Positions 12,365-26,000 of a stretch of DNA of 64,000 nucleotides are shown one piece after another. The DNA is from Liolophura sinensis. Taxonomy: Eukaryota > Mollusca > Polyplacophora > Chitonida > Chitonidae. The notes beneath the pieces were generated by a model that had not been told where the DNA came from, did not search any database, and worked only from the letters and a program-made list of their open reading frames with translations. The stretch is taken from the NCBI RefSeq assembly GCF_032854445.1, contig NC_088304.1:5148001-5212000 (forward strand). Direction: 5' to 3'. The position numbers and the translations under genes were made by a program. Numbering within the stretch: the first letter of the stretch is position 1; each line of letters opens with the position of its first letter.

Positions 12365-13881
12365 ATACAAAAGTAGTCACAGGACTTTATTTACCTTTAA
12401 CCACAAAGAGTTCAAAATTGAAACCCTATTGTACACAGCGGAACATTGCACACTTAGTCACTTAAAATGTTTATGTGCACGGGTTTAACCAAGAAGTTAT
12501 TAGCTGGCAGTTACAGACTTAGACCAGGTGTTGTGTTGTTGCACCGCGGGTTTATAGACCTTTTGTATTTTAGGCTGGGTCAGATGTGCATAATCTATGT
12601 GTATGATAGCACTTTAACTGCTAGTTTAGTTTATTGTGTTCAAGATCAGGGGTATATCCTGAGTGCTAGCTGGATTACACTTTCTTATGTTTGTCAACTT
12701 GTAAACTGCATGGGTGATTACTTTTTATAGGGGGTGGGTGAGGTGGGGCGGGGCGGGGTGGTGCTGTGCGGTATGGCAGTTGGGCTCATCAGACAGTTCT
12801 CATGGATTGTGCTGAAACTTGGTAATGGCTAAGGCGGCCATCTGAAGATATGGATGTGCTTTTTGCCCTGTAGTGCATCAGTTACTTTTTTAGAGTTATC
12901 AGACGATCATTAGTCTGTTCCTATGGTTATGGGGTGGAAGAATGCCCTCTTCTGACGACACTCACTTCTGTAACAGATGCAAACTGTCATTTCTGAAATA
13001 CTGTAACCTGCATGTAGAAGCTACTCTACGGTACCCACAACCCTTTTTGTCTGTGTTTTGTTATAACTACGCAGGCAGCTTACAGATCAGTAACCTGCAC
13101 ATTTTAGGTTGAAGTTGATCTGTGCTAGGTAAAACATTGTTTTTATGTGGATAACGCAAGCAGTCAAGAGCTGGGATAATGAGGACTTCAGGACACAACA
13201 ATTTCTGCACCAAATTGATTGTGTTAGCAAAAATTGGAACTGTGTCTATTTACACATAATAATGCGCTGCAAACTTGCTACATATTCACAATGGGAAATA
13301 AGTTCAGAGAGGTAGGTGTTGATGAAGCAATTAATGGCATGCCTGTGTATATTCATGATAATGATTTGATACTGACAGGTAAATCTGCCTATGTAGCCGG
13401 GGCTTACGTAACATGTTTTGCTAAACAGACCTTTGAATTATTTTGTTAACTTCTTGATATTCATGTTTTATCCTGCAGAACAGATGTCAAAAAAAAAAAA
13501 AAGTGTTACAGGATGACTTACCAGTGGTTTTGACAAATTGAACAATGTAGCGTACAAGTTGTGGGAAATCATGATTTTACAGGTTGAAAATGTTATGGAA
13601 ACTTTTGAAAGGAATTGTATTATAACCCATGTTTCAGGATAGCGTCGTGGTCATGCTTCAGTGGTTTCTCTCAACAAAACATTTCACATGGATGATCAGT
13701 CATGTTTTGTCTTGTGAAGAAGGCTTTCTTTAATACACACATCTTGTTTGCGATTCGAAGTATTTCTTTATTTTTGAGAAACTAGTAATTAGAGCAATTA
13801 GAAACTAGAAAGTAGATTAAAGGTTCTAAAAAGCAGGTTATTTAAGTACCCTAATCCCTCAACTTTTTTGTATATGAAAAG

Positions 13882-14041
13882 AGCAACTTTCAATGCAATT
13901 TATGCACATTTTTAATTTGATTTTGGTGACAAAACAACACTGATTGGATGGGCCAGTTATAGGGCTTCACAAAAAGTATCATTATATCAGCCTTTACGGA
14001 TGATGCCTTCAAAATAAGCTTAAATAAACACCTTGCAAACG
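13882..14041 (+). repeat. Dispersed repeat related to the inverted repeat at 54.1-54.5 kb
   Basis: Ordered phrases such as agcaactttcaatgcaattta, gggcttcacaa-aagta and aacaccttgcaaac match the reverse complement of 54342-54494. They also match the forward strand of 54140-54275 more loosely. Confidence 0.7.
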
Positions 14042-14084
14042 TATAAAAAAGTTTTATATTAAGTTTTCCAGGTCTTGAAAAGCC

Positions 14085-14290
14085 TTGAGAAGTAGGGGTT
14101 TTAAATGTAGCCTTAGAGAAAGAGGTTTTTTTTTAATGTAGCCTTTGGGAAAGGAGGGGTTTTAAATATTGGAAAAGGAGGGGTTTCAAATATAGGAAAA
14201 AGAGGGGTTTCAAATATTGGCTTGGAAAAGGAGTTTTAAAGTTAGGCTTGAAAAGGGACAGTTTTTGTACTTAGGCTTGGAAAAGCCTTG
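14085..14290. repeat. Irregular G-rich repeat (aggggttttaaat phrases)
   Basis: Variants of ggaaaaggaggggtttt and aatattgg recur about six times with unit lengths of about 25-40 bp. Confidence 0.65.
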
Positions 14291-14690
14291 AAATTGAGAA
14301 CCTTCAAATGTTCTGTGGGCTGATCAGTCAACAGAACCAACTCACACTTCTTCATATAGCATGCCGCCATTTTGTGGAGAAATTTGTTCGAAGTATATTT
14401 GAAATTGGATGATGCACTTGTGTGTATGTGTTACAGTTCAGCTGATATTAAAATCATTTTACATTGTTTAATTGTAAAATATTTATTTCAAATAGCAAGG
14501 GAAAGGTGTATTTTGGACCTAGAAAAGCCTGGGAACTGTTTGTCACACTGTTTTGAAGACTTAAAGCAGGTATCCAAATGAATCTGTTTTTGCTTCTGTG
14601 CTAGTCACACTAAATGCTGTGTAAATTGCTCTGCCTTCATACTTGAAGCTTAGCTTCACTGCACACATCCATCTATTTAATACACTTGTG

Positions 14691-14693
<3 letters not shown>

Positions 14694-14728
<35 letters not shown>
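14694..14728. repeat. TA dinucleotide microsatellite
   Basis: An uninterrupted TA run of about 17 units. Confidence 0.95.
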
Positions 14729-14731
<3 letters not shown>

Positions 14732-14812
14732 ACTATGAAAAAAAGCTGCCTGAGGCGTATTACTCATCGTTGTCTAGACTTGAACTCATTATACTTAGAG
14801 AAAGGCACCTGT

Positions 14813-15290
14813 AGAGGTTAACATACAACTACCGGAGTGAGTGAACCCAGAACAGATGTTAAAGGTGTACCCGTATGGCATAAACCCATGTGGTGGTGAG
14901 GCTCCTGTAGAGGTTAACATACAACTACCTGAGTGATGGCACCCACAACAGGTGTCAAAGGTGTACCAGTATGGCATAAACCCAAGTGGTGTTGAGGCAC
15001 CTGTAGAGGCTAACATACAACTACCTGAGTGATTGCACCTAACACAGGTGTCAAAGGTGTACCAGTATGGCATAAACGCAAGTGGTGTTGAGGCACCTGT
15101 AGAGGCTAACATACAACTACCTGAGTGAATGAACCTAACACAGGTGTCAAAGGTGTACCAGTATGGCATAAACCCAAGTGGTGTTGAGGCACCTGTAGAG
15201 GTTAACATACAACTACCTGAGTGATTGCACCCACAACAGGTGTCAAAGGTGTACCAGCATGGCATAGACCCATGTGGTGAACTACCTGAA
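14813..15290. repeat. 96-bp tandem repeat, about five copies
   Basis: Units start at 14813, 14899 (10 bp shorter before it), 14995, 15091 and 15187. Recurrent phrases are aggcacctgtagagg, aacatacaactacctgagtg and caggtgtcaaaggtgtacc. The 96-bp period keeps a frame open on the minus strand for 177 codons (repeated 32-residue units). This has no initiator context or splice support as a gene. Confidence 0.93.
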
Positions 15291-16927
15291 TGACTTAAAC
15301 TAGCAAGGTTTTTGTATCTGTAGAGCATTAACTGGTTACGCCAAAAGGATGATGAAACAGAATATAGGGTTATGACTTACCACATGGTCTGTACTTAGTT
15401 TTATGGGCTTGTCAATTTTGTAGTGTCAACAAAATCTGCATGTCTGGTGTCATGGCGACCAGTGAAAACTGTAATAAACTTTGGTTCATACGAATTTTTT
15501 CAACTCTGTTGGTATTACATGTATCTAGTGGTATAGTATGAAACTGACCTCTCTTTACTTACCTATTTATCTGCAACAAATAATCCAATGTAAGACTACA
15601 GTCAAATTATTAAGAGCCGGATTTGAATCTGAGATATCATTGGTCAGGGCAATAGCGTACAATAAGCACACCTTTGCCATTTGTGTATGAACAGTTGAAG
15701 ATGTGGAAATTGATCTTAACTAACTTTGCATTTCTTTTTATTGTTGTGGTTTCTGTGGGTATACTAAAACTTTCTTGGGTCACAGTAATGCTGCAATGTA
15801 GTTATTAAAGGTACATGTAACATAAATTAACACTCCGCCAGCCACATTACACCACCCGCCAAACGCCCCCTCCCTCGCTCCCCCATTCCCAGCGGTTCCT
15901 GTCTTCTATCCCTAATCCCTGTCCTCCTTCCCATGCTGATTTCTTCCATCTTATTAATGCTTGTGTTGCACGTTTCATATGTATGTGTGAAATGATCCCC
16001 TCTGTCCACCACCCCAACACCACCCCACTCCCTGCCGCCAAATCCAGTCTGTAGCTATTGAGTCATGTTGTTCATGGGGCGTGTGGGGGGAGGGATTGGT
16101 TACGTGGGTGTTGGAGCGTAGAGGCACTAATAGACTTCTTGGAAGATTGTCAATGGTTCAATCCCCAGAGTGGGTTCTTCGCCAAGATAAATCTGTCAGC
16201 ATCACAGGTTAATATCTGAGGTTACCTGCTCACTGGAACTATATTCCTGCGGCTGCAGGTGACTGGTTGTCTGGAAATTTTTCACTTCAGACCTTTTGAA
16301 ATTGTTCTTTATTTCTTGAAATCAACCGAAAATCAACAATGGAAACCATCAGAGTATTTGTTAACTGCAAACCAACTGAAAGTTTGTAACTCCAGGTTCT
16401 TGTTACGATTATTGCTCATATTGATGTAATTTTATACTGGTACATGTCTGTTTCAAGCCATTTAGCAGTTGAATTCATGTGTGAAGTGTTAGACTTCATC
16501 AATAATGTAGTATGGTTCATGTAGCCAGCCAGAAAAAGCTGAATGTTTACCGCACCCAACCTTTCCTAATACCCCTGTAGTGTATGTGATATTTTCTAAG
16601 CATTATCCTGTCTAGCAAGACTAAAATATCCTGTTTGTATATATATTTATAGTGAAGTTGATCTTAATTAATGTGTATGTGAAATTTGGATGAGGAAGTA
16701 CATGTAGGGGTCGGGTGTTTTCGGTATGGCATAACAGTGAGGTAGCACTATGATACGTGAACATTGAGTCTGTGCGGCTACAAGGAAATTATACCTTCAT
16801 GCAATGTCAGAAAACATGTTCAAAGCAGCATGAAACCCCAAGTAATTGAGCACTAGTCCTCAGTTTGTGGGATATGTTGGAAAATTTCAAGTAGTTATAA
16901 TAAGTATGTTGTGTTCATATGTTGTAG

Positions 16928-17039
16928 GCTTGATCAAGATAGCTGAGAGTCTGGGCTTGTCACTGCTGGCGCCAAGAAAAAAGATCACAGTGTTGATGAT
17001 CGGAAACCACTCAGCTGGCAAAAGTTCCTTCATCAACTG
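16928..17039 (+). CDS. Exon A: P-loop (G1) exon of the GTPase
   Basis: An acceptor (ttgtag) precedes the exon and a gtagga donor follows it. It encodes visible residues 1-37 plus two bases of Trp38, including RKKITVLMIGNHSAGKSS, a classical GxxxxGKS nucleotide-binding loop. The exon starts with the last two bases of a codon (phase 1), so an upstream coding exon is expected. The frame is also open upstream through a possible ATG at 16906, so a start in an unspliced leader cannot be excluded. The two-base overhang TG pairs with the G opening the exon at 48822 to give Trp. The resulting INWYLEEHV junction resembles the EHD junction (FIRYLLEQ). Confidence 0.85.
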
Positions 17040-20000
17040 GTAGGAAACGCTTCTTACAAGACTTACAGGACAAATTTATTTATTTGTGTTGGTGGTTAAC
17101 ATAAGATGGGTTAACTTATGTAAATTTGGATGAAATCTAAGGACTTCCTGGAATATCAAGCAGCTTTTATACTAAAAAAAAAAAAAAAAAAATGATAAAA
17201 CTTAAGGTTAATTTTAAATGTGCTAGTTTGAGAAAAAATCATAAATAGAAGCTCGGAATACTAGATTTTATATAAGGTTTGGTGTGTAAAAATGTATTTT
17301 TATGTGCTCATAAATGTCTTTTTAAATAATACTTCTGATGCCTACTCCTTCAGTTCCTCTGATAAGAAATTATATCAAACTTCACAGAAAACTCTTATGA
17401 GAATATATAGTGGATGAAGCATCAGAATCAAGCAAAATTTGTCACTTGGAAAATGCTAAACTTCAGGTGAAATACAGTATATAGCTTCAGGTGAGGTACA
17501 GTATATGGCTGCAGGCCAGGTGCGGTATATGGCTGCAGGCCAGGTATGGTATATACCTATATACAGCAAGTAAATGTGCAGTATAAAAATGGATGAAGGA
17601 AAACAGAAATTTCTCACTGTGAAGTTTGTATGCTGGTGTCCGGGCCATATCCAGAGTCATTTTTTGTTCTGGAAAATACAAGGGCTCCCAAATTGTTGAT
17701 TGCTTAAACTAAACAAGCTGTATTAAAACTAACAAGTAAATAAAACAAAAATATGATCATTTACCAATAAGAAGTTAAGATTAGTATCAATTTCTTTCAT
17801 TCACACACTTTAGAAAGCATCATTTTGAGTTGCATTTCTGAAATTTCTTTATGCAGAGTCACAATGTCACCGTTAAAGTTTGGGATCCGACTCTTTTTTT
17901 TCCCTGGATATGGCCCTGGGTGTAAGCTGTGATTGTACCATTATGCAAGTTGTGCTCATGTAACTTATGTAGGGCAGGCAACACAAGCCAGACAAGGTGA
18001 CCTTAGGTGAGGCTGAAGTCAAATAAACCTGCATTTTACAGAGAAACTGTAGCACCTGGAATGGGTGTCACCTGTCCAGTTAAGTTCATTTATCCATCAC
18101 AAATGCAGACACTTTCTTTATGAGGTCGGAAATTTCATGACCTGAGCTAGCATTAACTTTTTGTTGCATAATTAAGAGAGATTCTTAATGACACTGACAG
18201 CTATAAGCTCATCTGTGAAGGTGATTAGCTCAACCAGGTAAGAAAAAAAACACACGTTCACAAGAAAGAAAAAAAAAACAATCTACCTGCCCAGGTTAGG
18301 TAGGTAGACGCTATATTAGGAGCCGAGAGAGCTCACTTGATCTGACTCATTTACCTCAGCTTACTTAGCTGAATGCAATATGCTCAAGGTATGGGATTCA
18401 TTATGGGGTTCCTTCTTATGAGCGTAGCACAGGTGAGTTGTGACAGCCCTTAGTGTTATTATTAATTAAACATACCATATACTGAGGTCTTGCCACCTGT
18501 TATGGCTGCTTGAGATGCTTGAATATTTTGCATTAGCATACCTGTCCCCTGGATTAGAAGTTTAAACGAGTGTGATTTAACGAAGCCGTTACTTAAGGAC
18601 TGTTGAATGTTGTCCTGTGCACAGATTTGATACTACTGGTAAGCTGGGTTTTAACACATTGTTATCTGGGTCCAATTGTTCTAACGTGTATTAGCAACTA
18701 GTTATTGAATTTATAGATACTTAATATTTGTATGAAGATGTAACATCAGGATTTTCTGAGGATGAACTGATATTTACACATATTATACATTTCATATGTG
18801 TAAAACAAGTTATGTGCTTGTAATAGCATTTTTGTCCTTATACTTTTGTTATGTCAACTAACTATTAGACTTTGCTGTGGATTGAGGGTTAGTTTGCCTT
18901 ATTTCATGTTTAGATCAAACTACTATTTGTTGCCAAGTGGAATACCATAAATTCTTTTCTTACACTTTTGTGGTTTGACTTCTGGGTAGATTGACCGTTT
19001 GCTTTATTTCATGTTTAGACCAATTTAGTGATTGTGGAGTATCAGAAATGTTTATTCTTTTCATACACTTGTATGATTATACTGTTGGTTGGATTGACTA
19101 TTTGCCTCATTTTATGTTTAGACCAAACTATTCATAGTTGAACACCATAAATGTTTATTCTTGTGTAAGAATGCGACGAGGCAAGCTTAACCTGTAAGTC
19201 TAATGATGTTAATGATATGCGGTCAACTTTAATAGTGCAATGTCCTATAAATTGTGTACTTAGTGAGTGTAAAGAAAAAGTGTACTCGGTGAACCTTCAG
19301 GGTAGGGAAAAAAATGTGATGTTATGTGGAGAAGTCAGTTAAATTTGGAAGGTGCACTCATCAAAGCAAGCTGTGTTTCGCTAAACTAGACATTTGTTTT
19401 GATATTAACTTTGAGTCTAAGGTGTACTGTAGTGTGCAATCACCTGACAGCTTTAGGCTTGACAGGTGTCTCAATTGTTTGCTGCATGTTACAAAGACAT
19501 TAAGGGGGTGAAAGTATCTGTAGCTATACAGGTCTGTAGTACTGGACTCTAGATAACCCTAATGTACCAGCTTGAACTTCCTGATCTCCAGTTTAAAAAA
19601 AAAAAAAAAGGCATTGTATAAATTTAGAGAAAGCACAGATTAGGAACTTCCTGAATTTGTGTTAACCCATCAGAAGCTCTGTACAAAAAAAAAAGTTTAA
19701 TTTGCAGGTGTATTGCATGTATTGTAATGTGGTTTGGTGTATTCATGTGAGTTGTGTACATAATGACAACATTTTGTAACAACCACAAGTACTTTGTAGC
19801 TGATTTCCTTGTTAACTTCGCAGTACAGACAACAGCCAAGTCTGTTTATAAGTTTACGTCCTATCGCTCGTCAGCTCTGTCATTGGCCATTAGTACCCAC
19901 CTGTTGTTCACCTCACAGTTGCCTAGTCGTGTTGTGACAGGCACATTTGGGGTATTGACATGGCTGAGATCAAATATTACACTCTTGGAAATGGGTGATA

Positions 20001-23000
20001 TGTCAATATGTACTTTCCTTGATTTGACAAGTGGTCTGTGCAGATGTCTTTTGGGTTTATCATCTGGCGTCTTCTGCTGGGCTCTGCCCGGTTTCCTCCC
20101 ACCATAATGCTGGCCGGCATCATATAAGTGAAATATTTTTGAGTATGTCGAATAACACCAATCAAATAAATCAATAAATATATTTTTTGAAGTCTCTTTA
20201 TATTAATATTTTATTTGCATTATTGTCTTCAGTTCTGATGTCTGTAGCTAGTTTCTGTTGTTGGTCACACGCATTATGGTCGCGGTTCTCATGAATTTAT
20301 TTATTTATTTTTATGGATCCACGTTAGTATCCTGGAGGGGACATCACTTGAAATCATTATTATTATTATTACTATTATTATTGCTCTTGGTCAAGTCGTA
20401 AAATTGCAATATCTTGGAAACTGGTATAGGTAGAAGAACCAAACTTTGTAGCCTTAATAAGAAATATATGGAGTTGGTTCAGAAGTAGGTCAGTTTTTAA
20501 AACTACTCAAAATCATTAAACACACTAATTGGTGCCCATTGGCATCACAAACACAAATATGCAAGAATTATTTTTGTATTCATGTTTTTATGTTTTGACC
20601 AAAAAAACTAACGAAAATGTGACAGAACTGTCCTATGTAAATAACTCGGGAGCTGCATGCGAGACTGCACGAAACCATTGACTGCAGTTTACTGTGGGGA
20701 CGGGTGTCAGCTCTACAACAATGCATTCTTTCTGTCTTCTGTTTTGGGAGGCCAAACTCACAACATTGTATTCTTTCTGTCTTTTGCCCTTGAGTATCAG
20801 CAGAAGATCAAATCTCTATTCTAGTCTTCAGTACTTCGAAAATAGTAAATGATGCTTGGCAGTTTCAAATCCAGTACATTCCTTTACTTCTTGGGTTTTT
20901 TACCATTATCATGAACTTTATAGACATCAGGCTACAGGAAGTGGTAAAAGTCTAGTCTCATGGACCCTAGCAATTTATATTATTGTTATTTTGTTTTTTT
21001 TTATCCTGTCAAAGTTTAGGCCTTAGCTGTACTATTACAGGGATTCATCCAGTTTTATAGCAATGAGGCAGTACCTTAAATAAGAATGCAAATTTATCTA
21101 GTCCTGAAATATTCATGAAAGGTGGAAGACATTTAATGTTAAGGAAACATCATCACCCTGAATGAAGTCCATGGAAAATAATTCTCACCTGTTGAGTGCT
21201 TGTGTGTGGGGTGAGTGCTTGTGTGTGGGGTGAGTGCTTGAATGTTAGTCACCTCTTAGCTTTTCAGAAAACAATATGCTGCACTGGAAATGATTTGGGT
21301 GAATTGTTGAAAATTACCGTATAGGGATGATGGTGAGGAGACAGTACGGGGTTGGAAAAGTCAGGACATAAGGTGTTTTGATTATGGGTCTCTGGGCAAA
21401 ATAACTATACCGTATGGCTATTCATGCAGTTCTACCCTTAACCTATCTTTTTCTTTGTTTTGGAACTGTTTAAGAAAGATAACTAACCCCAGCTAAAAGA
21501 TGAAAATTTAGCACTTTTGACAGAAGTGACAGAATAAGAAATGATTATGATGAGTGTTACAAATGTGTTATCTCTAGTTCTTGAAGTTGAAAGGTATGGT
21601 GCATTTTTTGCTCCTGCAGAGTGTCCATGCGCGTACGCCTTTCTGCTCAGCACAATCTCGTACCTCTGGTTAATTGTGAAGTGCTGTGGGTAGTGCCACA
21701 GCCTGAGTACATGTTGACACAACAGGGGGAAATACAGACCTCATACTTCTCCTCTGCTGGCGTGCAATGTGGGCCAACTTTTGTGTGGAGAACCAGTTTA
21801 AAACCATCCCACCTTTTACAGTACATACGTGTACATGCTAGTACTTCTCAATATGTTTACACTTAAACTAAATATTTCCACATAACTGTGTTTGTGGTGG
21901 TGTTTTTGTAAAGGGGTAATATATACCATTCCAGTTGTGGTTTTCTGTCATTTAGGCAGAAGTAGTTTATGCTAAGGTTTTTAATCATTGTATCAGGGGC
22001 CTCTGTCAACACTCCAGTGCAGCGCATTTAACCTGGAGCTTCCCACCAATGTGGTTGTTGTTAGTTCAAGTCCAGCTCAGACTGGCTCCTCGCCGGCTGT
22101 ATGTGGGAAGGTCTTCCAGCAACCTGCATATGGTCATGGGTTTCCCCTGGGCTCTGTCCTCCCACCATAACGCTTTCCGCCACCATATAAGTGAAATATT
22201 CTTCAGTATGGTGTAAAACACCGATCAAATAAAATCAATAAGTTTATTAATTTTATCTACATAAATGATATGTAAATATAATGTGAAATGTGTCTTTAGT
22301 AATGTTCCCTTATAGAATGGTATACATCAGATTTTAATGCGTGGTACACTGTCTGAAGCTTTATGTACAATTGTATATTACATGTGTCTGTGGCATATGA
22401 TGGTCAGTTGTATATTACTTGTTTATGCGGCATAAGATGGTGTTATATATTACTTGTGTATTTGGCATATGATGGTCAGTTGTATATTACTTGTCTATGC
22501 GGCATATGATGGTGTTATATATTACATGTGTATGTGGCATATGATGGTTAGTTGTATATTACTTGTGTATGCGGCATATGATGGTGTTATATATTACATG
22601 TGTATGTGGCATATGATGGTTAGTTGTATATTACTTGTGTATGCGGCATATGATGGTCAGTTGTATATTACATGTGTCTGTGGCATATGATGGTCAGTTG
22701 TATATTACTTGTGTATGCGGCATATGATGGTGTTATATATTACATGTGTATGTGGCATATGATGGTCAGTTGTATATTACTTGTGTATGCGGCATATGCT
22801 GGTGTTATATATTACTTGTGTATTTGGCATATGATGGTCAGTTGTATATTACTTCTGTATTTGGCACATGATGGTTAATTGCACATTACTTGTGTATTTG
22901 GCATTCAATGGTCAGTTGTATATTTTGTTAATAATCTATTTATTATTATATTATGTATTTTTCATATGATGGTCTTAAATTATTCATAACCATGTGGATG

Positions 23001-26000
23001 TAACTTTTTTATTTATAGCTTGTGTAATGGGTTATGTAATCTTGGCTGAGAGATGATACCATGAAATAAAAATATAACTACCACTGGTTTAATTATTGTT
23101 CTGACAACAGAAACAATAGCTATTAGAGCCAATACCTTTACGACTGTGGCACATGCACTCGATCTCCATTCTTGTAGTAGTTGATTGAAGCTTGGGTACA
23201 AAGGGAGTTAACCCCTGCTGGCCAGTGGAAAGCTAGGCTATGACAGCTGAAGCCTGCAGATCCAGGCATTTTGGCAAATTTTGCGTATTTTTGAGACGTT
23301 CAAGGACACTGTGCTCTGATCTGTCTGGGTGTATTTAGGACTGGTATACGAGTGACCAACTCTTTGACTCCACTTTCCCTCCTGGGTGGAGACAGGGCAG
23401 GGAGGGGTAATTGGCCAGGCAGAACTACTGGGTGTCAAGCGTGAAAGGTATGAAGCTAATATACCAGTGAGTTGTATTATGGGAGACTGTAGAGATAGAA
23501 AGACTCTATGTGGAGGCTGACATGTTAATGAAAGGTAATCCTAACTCTAGGCAGGGATGGATATATGCATTGGCACTATGGGTAAGAGTTTGAGTCGTAT
23601 TACAATATTTGTTTTATTACATACAAATATTGATGACCATTTTATTGGTTTATGCAAATGAGCAGTACTAATGGTACAGGAATTTTAATCCAAACGTGGA
23701 GAAACAGGTGATTATAGTTTAGTTATTTTTTTCATTGGTATTTTAGGCCATACTCAAATATTTCACTTTCGACGGCAGCGAGCATTATTATGGGAGAAAA
23801 CCCACAACCATCTGCATGTTGCTGACAGACATTCCCTTGTATGGCCGGGGAGGAAGCCAGCATGAACTGGACTTATCATAGTCTGTTGGGATGTATTTGT
23901 CATTGGCTGCCATTTTGATATTTAATATTGCATGCCGACAAATACAGTATCTTCATTTATCCCATAATTTGCCCATGTCACTGATCAGTAATGAGCAGTA
24001 ATGTAAATTTTCAATATTCCAGACCACGCATTCAATAAATAAACCAAACTTATGATTGGTCACCTGGACTTTCATTTACCAAGCTTATCCAATTAAAAAG
24101 TACCTCTGCATCCTGGACTACTTCTATTGTTTGTTTCCCTGGAGAGAGAGAGAGAGAGAGAGGAAAAAAAAAAAGCGAGGCTAGGGATCACTTACTACAA
24201 CAGGACAGCAGTTTCTTGTTTAAGTTTTTTGAACACTGTGGATAGGCGTAAAATTTATCTTCATGAAATGTGAAAAATATCTATGGGTGGTGAAAGGAAA
24301 TGAAGCGCTTGATGGTGTAAGCCTAAACAAGGTACACACAGTGAACTCAAGTTCAACCGTTCAGCAACAGTGGCATGCCTTAGTATTAGGTTTTCATGAA
24401 ATTAAAAACCTGAAACTGACGTTACTGCTTTGTAGAGCACTAATAAGCTGTCTCGTGTGTATGAATTGGTCTGCAACAGATGTACCTCAAGATTATTTTT
24501 AGATTATTCCATTTTATTTGCCACATCCAAAATAATTGGTCTCGCTGTGACCCTTTGATTCAACCTCATGTCTGCCATCACACGGAAGGTCCAAAACTGA
24601 ACCACAATGAAGCCCTTGAAAACATCGTAGACACTGTTTTGTTGCATTCTCCAGGTTCCATGATGGTTAGTTAGATCAGCACATAAGTTTTGAGGTGAAT
24701 TGTTTGTGTTAAAAGCCTAAATTTAAATATTTCATTCAGTATGATTTTTGAAATCACAGCTCCTCGAACCGTACAAGTCATTTTGTAACATCCTAGAGAT
24801 ATAACCCAGATTTAGGTCACAATTTGGTAACCAAATGTTCAATAAATGAGCCGTTATGAATACTGATATTCTCAAAAAAAAAAAATCAAAGCCTGTCTTA
24901 TAACACTGGACTGTGTAATGTTTTGTGTGCACAGAAATCCGATTTTTTCATAGTTAGTGAAATGTGTGGTTCGGCTCTAACCGTTTCACATGTCTTGATA
25001 TCAGTACATTGATATCTCATTTACATGTACATACGTGTGAAAACAAACACACATTGTCCTCTCTACCAACCACATAAATCCATTCCATATAAATTATGGG
25101 ATAAATAGGATATACAATTCGGGACCCATATTATCAAATTTATTGAACTCGTGATGTTATTTCCAAAGACGCAGAACAGTTGAAAATTACACCACTCACT
25201 TAAGAAAATTGATATGACGGATTACTCATTGTATATCCTCCATTTATTTTCTTTTTATTTTATATTTGTCTTTAAAAAGAACCTTCTTAAAGACAAAAAA
25301 AGTGCAGTAAATTATGACTTTTGGTGTTGAAACTGAAATTTTCCAGTATCATTCTACAGTATTCTCCGAAGATCAATATAACTCTGATTCAAACTCGTGT
25401 ACAATACCTGTGTCAACTTGACATTTACTGTCATAATATAATACTCAGCTTGAATCTGAATTGCTTCATTTGGGATGGGCTTCTCACTTATGAACCAAAC
25501 CATTAAATATTATCCACATACATGCTACAGAAAGGCATATGAGGGGAGTGGGTGAACTGGTGAGTGTACTACACAGCTTGGACCTGAATTGCTTCATTTG
25601 GGATGGGCTTCTCACTTATGAACCAAACCATTAAATATTATCCACATACATGCTACAGATAGGCATATGAGGGGAATGGGTGAACTGGTGAGTGTATTAC
25701 ACAGCTTGGACCTGAATTGCTTCATTTGGGATGGGTCTCTCACTTATGAACCAAACTATTAAATGTAATCGACATACATGCTACAGAAAGGCATATGAGG
25801 GGAGTGGGTGAACTGGTAGGTGTACTACACAGCTTGAACCTGAATTGCTTCTTATGGGATGGGTCCCTCACTTATGAACTAAACCATTAAATGTAATCGA
25901 CATACATGCCACAGAAAGTGCTATGCAAGCTGATAATGGTTGTAGGGTACATGCCAAGGTATTGAGGGAAATGTGACAGTCCAAAGCTCACTGCTCTCCA

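Larger units (their letters stand above)
1..16927. other. Region upstream of the first recognised exon; no coding sequence supported
   Basis: I could not identify the N-terminal exon of the GTPase or any other gene here. Apart from the arrays, dispersed repeats and weak promoter candidates listed separately, the sequence is AT-rich with many stops in all frames. Featureless stretches are about 706-1305, 3800-4500, 5850-8090, 8650-9890, 12370-13880 and 15300-16700. Whether this is upstream intron, 5' flank or both cannot be decided from the sequence. Confidence 0.6.

Noticed and set aside
16846-16927. In-frame extension upstream of exon A as an N-terminus
   Set aside because: The frame opens at TTG and the only ATG is at 16906. 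An acceptor at 16927 fits better, although an ATG start at 16906 is not fully excluded.
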